Assembly: GCF_003471585.1 (NCBI RefSeq)
Contig: NZ_QRJO01000008.1
Location: 1-64,000 of the forward strand
Origin: Collinsella sp. AM18-10
GTDB taxonomy: Bacteria; Actinomycetota; Coriobacteriia; Coriobacteriales; Coriobacteriaceae
Direction: 5' to 3'
Length of the DNA stretch: 64,000 nucleotides
Shown here: one piece after another, positions 25,736 to 33,996 of the stretch
How positions within the stretch are numbered: position 1 is the first letter of the stretch
Layout of the letters: every line of letters begins with the position of its first letter
The notes under the pieces: model-generated
The model's database searches: none
What the model was told of the DNA's origin: nothing
Seen by the model: the letters and a program-made list of their open reading frames with translations, nothing else
Program-made: the position numbers and the translations under genes

Positions 25736-27037
25736 TTATGCCAGTTTGTCGATTTGCCCAATTTCCCAAAGCGGAATATTGACGAGCGTGTCCTCGTCTC
25801 TATATGCCGCCAGAGAGCTCCTCACGCAACGCTCGAGTTTGAATTTTTCGCAGGCTATTTTCAGACTCTTCGCTTTAAGGTTCTCTGCCGCCTTGACCTC
25901 AAGCGGAAGCACGGTTCCCGCATGGTCGATGGCAAAGTCGGTTTCGGCATTGCCAGAGGTAGAGGACCAATACACGGGAGTTTTGTCCTGGAGCAAAAGC
26001 TCCTGCGCGACGTATTGTTCGGTCAGCGAACCTTTGAACTCGGTAAAAACAGCGGATCCGTTAAGAACGATGGCCGGAGAGAGACCGGAGAGCGCTCCGA
26101 GGATGCCGGTGTCGATGCAGAACAGTTTGAAGCCCGAGAGGTCTTCGTAGCTCGAGAGCGGTGCCTTTAGAGCGGAAACACGTGGCACCTTATGAACGAT
26201 TCCGTAGTCCGTGAGCCACTGGAGGCTTTCCTCAAAATCGCGTGCGCGCGCTCCAGGGCGAAGGGCGCCATAGACAAACTTCTTGTTCTCCTTGGCAAGC
26301 TGGCCGGGAAGGGATTTCCAAACCAACCTCATGCGCTCGACGATGCGGGCGGGTGCATGTTTGCCAAAATCGGATTCGTAAGCCTCGATGATTTGCTGCT
26401 GAAGCCTTCGGGCTTCAATGAAGTCGCGTGTCTCGGCGAAAGCGGAGACAACTTCGGGCATACCACCGACAACAAGGTATTCCTTGAGCAAGTGCACGAG
26501 CTTTTCGGTGACGTTTGCTAGAAGGTTCATGTCTGCGGCAAGGATGGCGTCGGCGAGCGGGTTGCCGTCGACGGCGCGAACGAACTCGGCAAACCCCATG
26601 GGACGCATGGTGAGCTGGTCGATTTTGCCGACGGGAAATGACTCGTTTTCGCGTCGGAGCGCGAGGCCCATATAGGAACCGGCTGCTACGATGTGGTATT
26701 CGGGTGCAAGCTCGTTGAAGTACTTGAGCGAGGTGATCCCGCGTGGCGCCTCTTGGATCTCGTCGAAGATGATGAGCGTGTCTGTCGGCGTTACGGTTTG
26801 GCCACGTAGGAGCTCTATCTGGGAGATGATGCGCTTGGGGTCGAGGTCCCCATCGAACAGCGAGCGTGTGCTCGGCTCGAGCATAAAGTCAAAACGAATG
26901 ACGTTTCGATACTGCTGGCTTGCGAATTCGTTAAGAAGCCAAGTCTTTCCTGTCTGGCGGGCTCCCTTAAGCAAGAGAGGTTTGCGATTCGCCCTTGATT
27001 TCCAAGCGATAAGTTCACTCATAAGCTGTCGTTGCAT
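25736..27037 (-). CDS. AAA ATPase with DUF4143 domain
   Basis: A 433-residue protein. The N-terminal ATPase has Walker A in LLKGARQTGKTWLL and Walker B in LIIFDEIQEAPRG, with IVAAGSYMGLALRRE as sensor. A DUF4143 region follows, and the C-terminal part (YWSSTSGNAETDFAID with LPLEVKAAENLKAKS) looks like a PD-(D/E)XK-type fold. The family is widespread, often in several copies, and of unsettled function; toxin or defence roles have been suggested. The start at 27037 follows GGGAGG. It is bracketed by palindromic repeats, hinting at acquisition. Confidence 0.85.
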   Translation of the reverse strand: MQRQLMSELIAWKSRANRKPLLLKGARQTGKTWLLNEFASQQYRNVIRFDFMLEPSTRSLFDGDLDPKRIISQIELLRGQTVTPTDTLIIFDEIQEAPRGITSLKYFNELAPEYHIVAAGSYMGLALRRENESFPVGKIDQLTMRPMGFAEFVRAVDGNPLADAILAADMNLLANVTEKLVHLLKEYLVVGGMPEVVSAFAETRDFIEARRLQQQIIEAYESDFGKHAPARIVERMRLVWKSLPGQLAKENKKFVYGALRPGARARDFEESLQWLTDYGIVHKVPRVSALKAPLSSYEDLSGFKLFCIDTGILGALSGLSPAIVLNGSAVFTEFKGSLTEQYVAQELLLQDKTPVYWSSTSGNAETDFAIDHAGTVLPLEVKAAENLKAKSLKIACEKFKLERCVRSSLAAYRDEDTLVNIPLWEIGQIDKLA

Positions 27038-27088
27038 ATTGCCTCCCAACCCTCTCGGCTAGTATAAGGCCATTTGGGCGTTTCCTTT

Positions 27089-27165
27089 GGAAAATGTGCG
27101 AGACAACCACGTTTTTCCATCGGAAAATGTGTGAGACAACCACATTTTTCCATCGAAAAATGTGG
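27089..27165. repeat. Tandem 33-bp palindromic repeat upstream of the ATPase gene
   Basis: Two full copies (27089-27121, 27122-27154) and a partial third (27155-27165) of a unit starting GGAAAATGTGYGAGACAACC and ending TTTTTCCATC. Each unit is itself nearly palindromic (GGAAAA...TTTTTCC). It sits 50-130 bp before the DUF4143 ATPase start and may be an operator array or a folded leader. Confidence 0.85.
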
Positions 27166-27176
27166 GAATGCCAATC

Positions 27177-27247
27177 TAAGTTGCGGAGAAATAGTTCCTA
27201 AATGGGCTGATAAACTGCCAAAACAGGAACTATTCCATCGCAACTTA
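27177..27247. repeat. TTGCGG palindromic repeat, copy 2
   Basis: Arms TAAGTTGCGGAGAAATAG (left) and CTATTCCATCGCAACTTA (right) with two mismatches. It shares arm sequence with 25594-25661 but not the centre. Confidence 0.8.
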
Positions 27248-27267
27248 GAGGCTTAACGGCATCCAGA

Positions 27268-27433
27268 AGAAACGAGCCCGCATCCCCAGGGGGCACGGGC
27301 CCGTAAAAGCCAAATGGTAGGGGCGGTGGGACGTCTGCGAATTTGCGCAGCAAATACGCACCGGCCTCGGTCGCCTGCCGGCGCCCTCGCCGGCTCGCTA
27401 CAAACGCTCCGCGTTTGCTTAACGCTCGCCCCC
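27268..27433 (-). pseudogene. Degenerate tRNA-Leu copy with its terminator
   Basis: Bases 27268-27332 duplicate 27464-27527 (tRNA terminator plus the 3' end of tRNA-Leu) with about ten differences. Reading leftward, a GGGGGCG acceptor start at 27433 and CGCCCCTACCA at its far end (27315) are kept, but about 119 bp of unrelated GC-rich sequence lies between. This is a decayed second tRNA-Leu or an old attachment-site scar. No integrase gene is next to it. Confidence 0.55.
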
Positions 27434-27466
27434 TCGCGGGTTCGAGCCCCACCGGCGTGCAAAAGA

Positions 27467-27501
27467 AACGGGCCCGCATCCCTGGGAGATACGGGCCCGT
27501 A
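27467..27501 (-). terminator. Terminator of tRNA-Leu
   Basis: ACGGGCCCG and CGGGCCCGT arms around a 15-base loop, followed in the leftward direction by TTTCTTTTGC. It lies immediately downstream of the tRNA 3' end. Confidence 0.75.
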
Positions 27502-27509
27502 AAAGCCAA

Positions 27510-27594
27510 TGGTAGGGGCGGTGGGACTCGAACCCACAATCCTTGCGGCGAGAGATTTTAAGTCTCCTGCGTATGCCAATTCCGCCACGCCCCC
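27510..27594 (-). tRNA. tRNA-Leu (anticodon UAA)
   Basis: Read leftward from 27594: acceptor GGGGGCG, D-arm GGCGGAATTGGCATACGC, anticodon stem-loop GAGACTTAAAATCTC with anticodon TAA, a long class II variable arm (TCGCCGCAAGGA), T-arm GTGGGTTCGAGTCCCAC, then CGCCCCT and an encoded CCA end. The long variable arm and the UAA anticodon identify leucine. Confidence 0.95.
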
Positions 27595-27625
27595 GTGAGA
27601 CTAGAAGTCTAGCACAAGCCGTCCG

Positions 27626-28249
27626 TTACGCGTTGACGGCCATCGAGTGTTGGCCCGACTTCTCCAGGAACTCCTGGAACTTGGCTTCGTCGCCCTTGTT
27701 CTGGTATTGCAGGGCCAGCAGGTACTCCAGGCGGCAGCGCTTGACCGGGTCGTCGCCGACATCCTCGAGCATGCGCTCCAGCTCGGGAATGTCGTTGTGG
27801 CGCTTGAGGATCATCGTGTCGTACATCAGCTGACACTCGTGTGCAACCGCCTCGGCTTGACCGCCCTCAAAGCCCTTGATCTCGTGCAACAGCTCTTTGG
27901 ACTTTTTGCGGTCCTCCTGGCCAACATAGTAGTTAAAGGCCTTGATCACCAGGTCGACGCGCTGCATCTTGGGCAGGTTGAGTCCCAGCAACAGGTCGAA
28001 CATCTCGTTGGCGTGTTCGTGGTCCTCGCGCAACAGATAGGAGTTCAAGCGCAGGTAGTCGCGGTTGTAGCGCGGGTACAGCATGCTGGTGAGTTTGCCG
28101 TCGAGCAAACGATCGAACTCGTCCCACTGTTTGGCAGCCATCAACTGCTGCAGGCGCTTAAACGTGGTGCGTTTTTTGATGCTAAAGAACACCGACACGG
28201 CGATACAGATGATAACGACGGCGGTCCAGAGTGTGCGGGAATCGGGCAT
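27626..28249 (-). CDS. Membrane-anchored helical-repeat protein, function unknown
   Basis: A 207-residue protein with an N-terminal membrane anchor (LWTAVVIICIAVSVFFSI, ~7-24) and a soluble helical remainder that looks TPR-like (FDRLLDGKLTSML, YLRLNSYLLREDHEHANEMFDLLLGLN, CRLEYLLALQYQNKGDEAKFQEFL). Such proteins usually scaffold other proteins at the membrane. AAGGACC precedes the start. No partner is evident from the neighbours; the tRNA-Leu lies just downstream in the same direction. Confidence 0.75.
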   Translation of the reverse strand: MPDSRTLWTAVVIICIAVSVFFSIKKRTTFKRLQQLMAAKQWDEFDRLLDGKLTSMLYPRYNRDYLRLNSYLLREDHEHANEMFDLLLGLNLPKMQRVDLVIKAFNYYVGQEDRKKSKELLHEIKGFEGGQAEAVAHECQLMYDTMILKRHNDIPELERMLEDVGDDPVKRCRLEYLLALQYQNKGDEAKFQEFLEKSGQHSMAVNA

Positions 28250-28412
28250 ATTAGGGTCCTTAGTCGCTCATAAAGCGAGCGGTATGACAACACGTACTGG
28301 ATGTATTATACGCAGCGCGCAAGCAAACTGGCATAAAAGCTCATCGAGGCCGAGTGCCATCGCTCGCTGCGGTACACTTACCTAAAGTAAACCATGAAGG
28401 GAGACATTACCT

Positions 28413-28700
28413 ATGAAGAAAATCGTTTTGGCTTGCGGTGCTGGCGCTGCTACTTCCACGCTCGTTGCCCAGAAGGTCGCCACCCTGCTCGACGCCAACG
28501 GTTATGCCGACAAGTACGAGATCGTGCAGTGCGCCATCTCCGAGGCCAAGGACGCTTGCGACGAGGGCGCCGACCTGCTGATCGCCACCACCGTTGCCCC
28601 CGAGGGCCTCACCTGCCCGTACGTGAGCGGCGTGCCCTTCATGACCGGCATGAACCGCGTCGCTGCCGAGAAGGCCGTTCTTGACGTCATGGCTCAGTAG
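28413..28700 (+). CDS. PTS galactitol-type IIB component, orphan
   Basis: A 95-residue cytoplasmic IIB of the galactitol/ascorbate type. The phospho-accepting cysteine is in the first loop, VLACGAGAATST (Cys8). No IIA or IIC gene is nearby, so it must work with components encoded elsewhere or serve a regulatory role. RBS AAGGGAGA precedes the start. The VOC gene follows after 11 bp, making a two-gene unit. Confidence 0.88.
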   Translation: MKKIVLACGAGAATSTLVAQKVATLLDANGYADKYEIVQCAISEAKDACDEGADLLIATTVAPEGLTCPYVSGVPFMTGMNRVAAEKAVLDVMAQ

Positions 28701-28711
28701 GCGCTGACTGC

Positions 28712-29086
28712 ATGAGTGAGCAGAACGCCAATCCGGTCGAGCTCTTTGGTATGCGCGTTGCCCATGTGGGCATTAACGCCGCCGACCCGGCAGACGCCTT
28801 GGAGATTGCGGAGCTGTTCTCGACGATGATGGGCCTGCCCGTCATCGAGACCCCCGTTTCGTACTTTAACGATTCGCTGGTCGAGATCATGAAGCAGAAC
28901 GGTCGTGGCACCAAGGGCCACATCGGCTTTGCCGTCAACGACATCGATGCGGCCGAGAAGTGGTTTGCCGAGCGCGGGCTCAAGGTCAACGAGGAGTCGC
29001 GCGCGCTACTGCCCGACGGCAGCACCAAGCTCGTGTACTTTAAGCGCGAGTTCGCCGGCTTCGCCGTGCACCTGTGCCGCGAGTAG
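28712..29086 (+). CDS. VOC-family protein
   Basis: A 124-residue vicinal-oxygen-chelate (glyoxalase-like) protein: AHVGINAADPADALEIAELF at the start, KGHIGFAVNDIDAAEKWFAERGL in the middle and FAGFAVHLCRE at the end. From memory it is very like the C-terminal VOC domain fused to some KDPG aldolases (AHIGINA..., GHIAIGTN..., GGFAVHL). That could tie it to sugar-acid breakdown alongside the PTS IIB gene; this is inference. Metal ligands (His/Glu) are partly conserved. Confidence 0.75.
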   Translation: MSEQNANPVELFGMRVAHVGINAADPADALEIAELFSTMMGLPVIETPVSYFNDSLVEIMKQNGRGTKGHIGFAVNDIDAAEKWFAERGLKVNEESRALLPDGSTKLVYFKREFAGFAVHLCRE

Positions 29087-29109
29087 CGCACAAGCTGTCA
29101 TAGCTAGCA

Positions 29110-29145
29110 AAAAGGGATAGGGCCGCGTGGCCTTATCCCTTTTTT
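29110..29145. terminator. Bidirectional terminator
   Basis: AAAGGGATAGGGCC (29111-29124) pairs with GGCCTTATCCCTTT (29129-29142), flanked by A-rich and T-rich runs. It serves the VOC gene from the left and the histidine kinase gene from the right. Confidence 0.9.
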
Positions 29146-29160
29146 ACGCCGAGGGGCTTC

Positions 29161-30456
29161 CTACCGTGGCAGGCGAATCGTAAAGCGGCTGCCGACGCCT
29201 TCGACCGAGGTTACGCCGATGACGCCGCCATGGCTATCGACAATCCACTTGGCAATGGCAAGCCCCAGGCCCGAGCCCTGCGCGCCGGCATCGCGTGCGT
29301 TGTCGGCGCGGTAGAACCGTTCAAACGCGTGAGCTGCGGATTCCTGGTTCATGCCGATACCCTCGTCCTCAACACTTATGTCGATCGCGCCCGTGCCCGT
29401 ATCCGGCGCTACGCCAAAGGTGATGGCCGTTCCCGCGTCCGAATACTTGGCGGCGTTTTGTACAATCACGCGCAGAGCCTGCTTCACGAGCGCCACGTCG
29501 ACGGGCGCGTCGCAGCGCGGGTCGCTGGCAAGCAAGGCGTCAAAAGCCAGCCGATACGTGTGCTCGGTATCGATCATCTGTGACTCCTCGCATACCTCGC
29601 TGACCAGTGCGGCCAGGTTGGTATCCGCACGCCGCAGAACCGTGCGTCCGGCATCGCCGCGCGCCAAAAACAGCAGCTGCTCCACAAGCTCTTGCATGTG
29701 CTCGCTTTCGGCCTTGAGCGAGGCGATGGACTCCGCCAGCACGTTCGGGTCGTCTTTGCCCCAGCGGTCGAGCATGTTTACGTAGCCCTGAATCACCGCG
29801 ATGGGCGTGCGCAGCTCGTGGCTCGCATCGTTGACAAAGCGCATCTGCTGCAGCTTGGCCTCTTGCATCTGGCGCAGCAGGCGGTTGAGCGCAACCTCGA
29901 TGCTTGCCAGGTCGGCGTCGCCGGTGGTGACGCTCGGCGAGTCGACGCTTGCGCGTTCGATGGCCTGCTCCAGTGTTTCCATCTTGCCGCCGGAGAGCTG
30001 CATGCGGCCGAGCTCGTCCACGCGCAGGGCCAGATCGTTGAGCGGTGCCATGGTGCGGCGCACGCGGCGGGCGCCGCCGAGCATGTCGAGCACGCTGATG
30101 ACCTGCCAACCCACAACGACAAGGTAGAGAGGCCATAACGCGACGAGGTCCTGCGCGAGGGGGAAAGTCTTGGTGGTACGCGCAAGCGCGACGGTATAGG
30201 TGAGCGTTGTCAGGTCCCAGCCGCGCGCAGGCGCCAGCGACATGCCGTGAACGGCGACGCCGGGGATCCATCCTGCGGTAAACGCGCCGTCGGGCAGCAT
30301 CTGGTTGTATCCATAGACGAGGATCGCCGCCGCAATCACCATCAGCAGCAGATCGAGCCAGACGTAGCTCATCAGGCGGCGCCACATATAGCCCCAGTTG
30401 ATGGCGCGGGCGATGGAGGTGACGCGCTTGGCCTCGGCGTTACGCACGGCAGACAT
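29161..30456 (-). CDS. Sensor histidine kinase
   Basis: A 431-residue membrane kinase. Two membrane helices (~25-46 and ~95-115) flank a ~50-residue extracytoplasmic loop; a HAMP-like linker follows. The H-box NDASHELRTPIAVI carries the phospho-His (~212), then the N-box VIVQNAAKYSD and G-boxes DEGIGM and GSGLGLAI. The start at 30456 overlaps the response-regulator stop by 17 bp; reading further upstream would run out of frame through that gene. The short sensor loop suggests a membrane or envelope signal. Confidence 0.92.
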   Translation of the reverse strand: MSAVRNAEAKRVTSIARAINWGYMWRRLMSYVWLDLLLMVIAAAILVYGYNQMLPDGAFTAGWIPGVAVHGMSLAPARGWDLTTLTYTVALARTTKTFPLAQDLVALWPLYLVVVGWQVISVLDMLGGARRVRRTMAPLNDLALRVDELGRMQLSGGKMETLEQAIERASVDSPSVTTGDADLASIEVALNRLLRQMQEAKLQQMRFVNDASHELRTPIAVIQGYVNMLDRWGKDDPNVLAESIASLKAESEHMQELVEQLLFLARGDAGRTVLRRADTNLAALVSEVCEESQMIDTEHTYRLAFDALLASDPRCDAPVDVALVKQALRVIVQNAAKYSDAGTAITFGVAPDTGTGAIDISVEDEGIGMNQESAAHAFERFYRADNARDAGAQGSGLGLAIAKWIVDSHGGVIGVTSVEGVGSRFTIRLPR

Positions 30457-31225
30457 AGCCCACCCCGCGCACGGTTTGGATGATGCGGGCGCCGCCGGCG
30501 TCTTCGATCTTGGCACGCAGGTGCGCGATGTGCACGTCGACGTTGTTGGTGTCGCCCACGTATTCGTAGCCAAGCGCCTCGTGCGCGATGCGCTCGCGCG
30601 TGAGCACGGTCTCGGCATGCGCCATAAGCAGGGCGAGGACATCGAACTCGCGGGCCGTGAGCGCGATGGGCGAGCCGCCGACCGTGACTTCGCGGCGGTC
30701 GGGGTCGAGCGCGACCGAACCCACGGTGAGCGTGGCGGGGGAGGGCAAGGCGGAAGCTTGGGCCGAGTCGCTGACCGGGGGTATCGCAGCGGCGTCTCCG
30801 CCCGCACCGGCCGCCATGCCCGTCCCGGCGCCGGCGCCGCCAACGCCCGAAGCCGCCCGCACGGCCTCCGAGCGCTTCAACGCCACGCGGATCCGTGCGA
30901 ACAGTTCCTCAATCGCAAACGGCTTGGTCAAGTAATCATCGGCACCGGCATCGAGCCCGGCAACCTTATCCATCACGGCATCGCGCGCGGTGACCATGAT
31001 CACCGGCACGTCCTTGTGCTTGCGGACACGCCGCAGGACTTCCATGCCGTTGAGCTGCGGCAACAGCACATCGAGCAGAATCAGATCGTAGTTGCGCTCC
31101 AGCGCCAGGTCCACGGCGGTGCGGCCGTCGGCGGCGTGCTCCACCTGGTAGCCCTCGTGCTCCAGCTCGAGCGTCACAAAGCGGGCGATTTTCTCCTCGT
31201 CCTCTACGATCAGGATCCGTGCCAT
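30440..31225 (-). CDS. OmpR-family response regulator
   Basis: A 261-residue regulator. The receiver domain (~1-120) has the acidic pair in VEDEEK, phospho-acceptor Asp52 in ILLDVLLPQLNG, and the Lys in LTKPFAIEELFAR. The winged-helix DNA-binding domain (~165-260) has LTAREFDVLALL and VDVHIAHLRAKIED, ending TVRGVGYVC. Oddity: a ~45-residue Gly/Ala/Ser-rich linker joins the two, much longer than usual. It is the upstream partner of the overlapping kinase gene. Confidence 0.94.
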   Translation of the reverse strand: MARILIVEDEEKIARFVTLELEHEGYQVEHAADGRTAVDLALERNYDLILLDVLLPQLNGMEVLRRVRKHKDVPVIMVTARDAVMDKVAGLDAGADDYLTKPFAIEELFARIRVALKRSEAVRAASGVGGAGAGTGMAAGAGGDAAAIPPVSDSAQASALPSPATLTVGSVALDPDRREVTVGGSPIALTAREFDVLALLMAHAETVLTRERIAHEALGYEYVGDTNNVDVHIAHLRAKIEDAGGARIIQTVRGVGYVCRA

Positions 31226-31243
31226 GCGTACCCCCGTCTGCGA

Positions 31244-31786
31244 TTACTTGTCGTCGTTGAGATTTTGCTTGATGTCGTCCGCGGCGTTGGCAGCGCTGTC
31301 CATAAGGTTGTTGATGCTGCCAGGCACGTCGCCGTCGCTGTCGATGCGGTAGCGCATGCCAAAGAACAGGCCAATCAGCATCAGCCATATCGTGGCGCCC
31401 CAGGCAAACAGCGCGACGATGGGGATCAGGATGGGGATGTTGAGGATGATCGCATCGCGGCGCGTGGCGATAAACTTGGTGTCCAGGCTCAGGCGGAAGA
31501 GCTTTTTGAGGTACTCCCACACGCTGTCCATCTTCTTGGAGAAGTCGGTCTTTTCGCTCGACTTCTCGTAGGCGGCCTGCGCGGCGACCATCTCGGCCGA
31601 GGGCTCGTCGACCGGCGCGGACTCGGTGGCGGCGTGCGCCGACGTAGTCTGGGTCTTGCCCTGCGACTCGAGCCAAATGATGGCGTCCAGGACGTTGCCG
31701 TCGGCGGCGTCGAGCGCGGCCTTGGCATCGGTGTAGCTCACGTTGCACTTGGTGCGGATGGTTTCAACTTTTTCGAGGTCGTCCAT
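31244..31786 (-). CDS. DUF4342-type protein with UBA-like N-terminus and membrane segment
   Basis: A 180-residue protein. Residues ~4-45 (VETIRTKCNVSYTDAKAALDAA, then DAIIWLESQGK) form a UBA/TS-N-like helical bundle typical of DUF4342. A linker follows, then one or two membrane helices (~110-150, IPILIPIVALFAWGATIWLM) and an acidic tail. Function is unknown. It lies 18 bp upstream of the response regulator and in the same direction, so it is probably controlled with, or feeds, that two-component system. Confidence 0.8.
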   Translation of the reverse strand: MDDLEKVETIRTKCNVSYTDAKAALDAADGNVLDAIIWLESQGKTQTTSAHAATESAPVDEPSAEMVAAQAAYEKSSEKTDFSKKMDSVWEYLKKLFRLSLDTKFIATRRDAIILNIPILIPIVALFAWGATIWLMLIGLFFGMRYRIDSDGDVPGSINNLMDSAANAADDIKQNLNDDK

Positions 31787-32269
31787 GACCTGTCCTTTCG
31801 TTCGATGGGCGCGACGCCAGGCGATCTGCCCGGGCGCGAGCGTTGCGTTCGGCGGCCTGCGTTGCGCGGCGCCGCCCCGCCCTTGGTCGAACTCTATAGT
31901 GCAGGTTATAGATTAAGCGATTCTTGAGCCAAGATTAATGTTGGATGAGTTTTTGCGTGTGTATGGGTGAGTGATTGGGGGTCATTATTAACGACTGGCG
32001 GTGAGGTCTAATACTTTTCCCGAGAAGCGTACGAGCTAAATCGGACCCCCGAAGCATCGACACTTTAAGCACGTCGTTTCCTGCGGTTTTGATGCTGGAA
32101 TCATGCGATTTTGCCACTGAAAAATGCGGATGCTTCGGGGGTCCAAAAACAGGCGTTCACTTTCCGGGAAAAGTATTAGACCTGGATAGCGGGGGATGGT
32201 GGGCCGGCAGCAAGCCGGTGGCAGGGGTTGGGCCTGTCTCCGGATTGGGGCGTTGCCGCTGCCTATGTG
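31787..32269. other. Intergenic region with a large palindrome
   Basis: A 483-bp gap marks the left edge of the accessory island. It contains the 180-bp nested palindrome described separately and, nearer 31900, AT-rich sequence likely to carry the promoter of the DUF4342/two-component operon. I see no gene in it. Confidence 0.7.
32004..32183. repeat. 180-bp nested palindromic element (MITE-like)
   Basis: Terminal 19-bp perfect inverted repeats (AGGTCTAATACTTTTCCCG at 32004-32022; its complement at 32165-32183) enclose a second perfect 16-bp pair (GGACCCCCGAAGCATC at 32043-32058; complement at 32129-32144). The interior is non-coding. It resembles a miniature inverted-repeat element or a large RNA hairpin. 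No clear target-site duplication is visible. Confidence 0.88.
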
Positions 32270-33706
32270 CTACCCGCAGATTTGGTCGACCACCTCGGTG
32301 ATGGTCTTTTTTGCCGCTGCGAGGTTGCGCTGCGCTTGGGCGACAGCGGCTTCGGCTTGCTTCTTCGCCTTTACGACCTCGGCAAAGCGATTGATAGATT
32401 CGCTGTACTCGCGCGTGCGCGGATCGAGCGCCGGCGGGACTTCGATTTCGAACAGGTCGGTCGGGCGGATGGCGCGGATGTCGGCTGCTTCGGTTAATGC
32501 TTGAATTAGCTGTGCCCCATGGCCTTCTGTAAGGTATCCAACGATTATCTCCGAAAACACCACGCGCTCCTCTTCGGTCATCGTTTCGAATGACGGGCGA
32601 ATGACGGTGGTGTTATGTGAAGCAACCAGGTGCTGCTTTGCGTCATTGGCGCTGACGACAAGCAGGTTGGACGCGCCGTAGCGACCCAGCATGCGTGGCA
32701 TGACGATGTCTCCAGCGCGGAGCTCGTAGCGATCGAGAACGCTGGGGTCCACCTTTACGATTTTTGAATCCGAACCATTTGCACTCTCTACAGCGTCTGC
32801 GGGTAGAAGGTTGCCGTCCTGAAAATCTTGAGATGAGATACGTCGTACCTCGATTGCATCAATGTCGTTCGATGTGGTGCTCTCGCGTGGCATAAATGGT
32901 GCTACTCGCGTATAGGCGTCACCGAGCTTGGCACTGAAGTTTATGGTGAGACTGATAAGGCTGATTTTGCTTTTTGAGAGAGCCGCACGATGCAGGAGTA
33001 GCTCGCGCGTCGCAAAAGTGGACGTTTCGATGGACGTCGATCTGGGCGTATTGGTATCAATGCGGGCCCAGTCATGAGAGATAGTAAAGGTGACATCTGA
33101 GTAATACGATGTTTCGGTTACATATCGAAAACGCGGTCTGGATTCGATTGCGCTGCGAAATGAAACGCTGCGATTTCCTGAAGACAATATGAGAAGTGCG
33201 CTCGTCATGTAGGGCCTGGGCTCAGAAAGTGGCAAATAAACGATGCTCTCGATGAGTCCTTCGCGTATCAGGATTGTGCGTGCCTGCTCGGCTTTATCAA
33301 GTAGGTTGGCGGGCAGCACTACGGCTGCGCGGGTGCGATCTGAAAGAGCGAGCGCATACAGGCACCAAATAAAGGGACCCCAGTCGCAAAAATCGAGGTA
33401 GCCGGGCTCTAGGTAATCAATCAAGGACATGCAATCTTTTTCGATGTCGCGTTTGTCCGTGCGGTAATAACCCAATGCATCGATAAACACCGGCGCCGTA
33501 TCGTCATTGCCGGCGTCCTGCTTGCCGGGCTCGAGCTCGCAAATGTTGGGCACTCCGTTGCCGTTCAGGCTGAAGCATTCGCGAAGCGCCTCGCAGCCAA
33601 TGGCGCCAGGCAGACGGACGGTGAGTAGACGGCTGTCTTGTTCCAGGTTGAGCGCGCGCGAGAGGGCGGCGGCAGTGAGGCGCGGCAATGATGTGGTTTC
33701 ACGCAT
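32270..33706 (-). CDS. Degenerate HsdM-HsdS-like fusion protein (1)
   Basis: A 478-residue protein with two parts. Residues ~1-260 resemble an N6-adenine methyltransferase: DRTRAAVVLPANLLDKAEQAR and IREGLIESIVYLPL match HsdM motifs around and after motif IV. However, the catalytic NPP(F/Y) is replaced by CDWGPF, and no DPxCGxG SAM site is seen. Residues ~290-478 look like a type I specificity half-subunit with a C-terminal coiled coil (ESINRFAEVVKAKKQAEAAVAQ). It may recognise DNA without methylating it. A paralogue lies at 49673-51277. AAAGG precedes the start. Confidence 0.65.
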   Translation of the reverse strand: MRETTSLPRLTAAALSRALNLEQDSRLLTVRLPGAIGCEALRECFSLNGNGVPNICELEPGKQDAGNDDTAPVFIDALGYYRTDKRDIEKDCMSLIDYLEPGYLDFCDWGPFIWCLYALALSDRTRAAVVLPANLLDKAEQARTILIREGLIESIVYLPLSEPRPYMTSALLILSSGNRSVSFRSAIESRPRFRYVTETSYYSDVTFTISHDWARIDTNTPRSTSIETSTFATRELLLHRAALSKSKISLISLTINFSAKLGDAYTRVAPFMPRESTTSNDIDAIEVRRISSQDFQDGNLLPADAVESANGSDSKIVKVDPSVLDRYELRAGDIVMPRMLGRYGASNLLVVSANDAKQHLVASHNTTVIRPSFETMTEEERVVFSEIIVGYLTEGHGAQLIQALTEAADIRAIRPTDLFEIEVPPALDPRTREYSESINRFAEVVKAKKQAEAAVAQAQRNLAAAKKTITEVVDQICG

Positions 33707-33996
33707 GTATAGAGACCTTTCTTCTTAGTGGGTTATATATTAGCAGAATAATTTGAAAATTTCTAATGACGAGAACAGCGCACTGTGCTATCCTCGAAGC
33801 AATCCAAAACCAACTCAATATTAACTGCTTGATACAACCGCTATACAGCCTTTAGGCAAACTGCGCTATCGAGCAGGGCAATTTCACTTACGAAGCAGCA
33901 GGTTAGGTCAATAACTACTACCTATGCCTCAGAACATTCTAAAACTTAGAACAAACTTACCGACAAACATTTGCAACCGGACAGGAAGAAGCATCC

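Noticed and set aside
27089..27165. A CRISPR array at the 33-bp tandem repeats
   Set aside because: The copies abut directly with no spacers between them, there are only two full units, and no cas genes are near.
27310..27460. A rightward tRNA ending in GGGTTCGAGCCCCACC near 27437-27453
   Set aside because: The T-arm-like piece is present, but no matching acceptor, D-arm or anticodon arm precedes it. It is better explained as part of the degenerate tRNA region.
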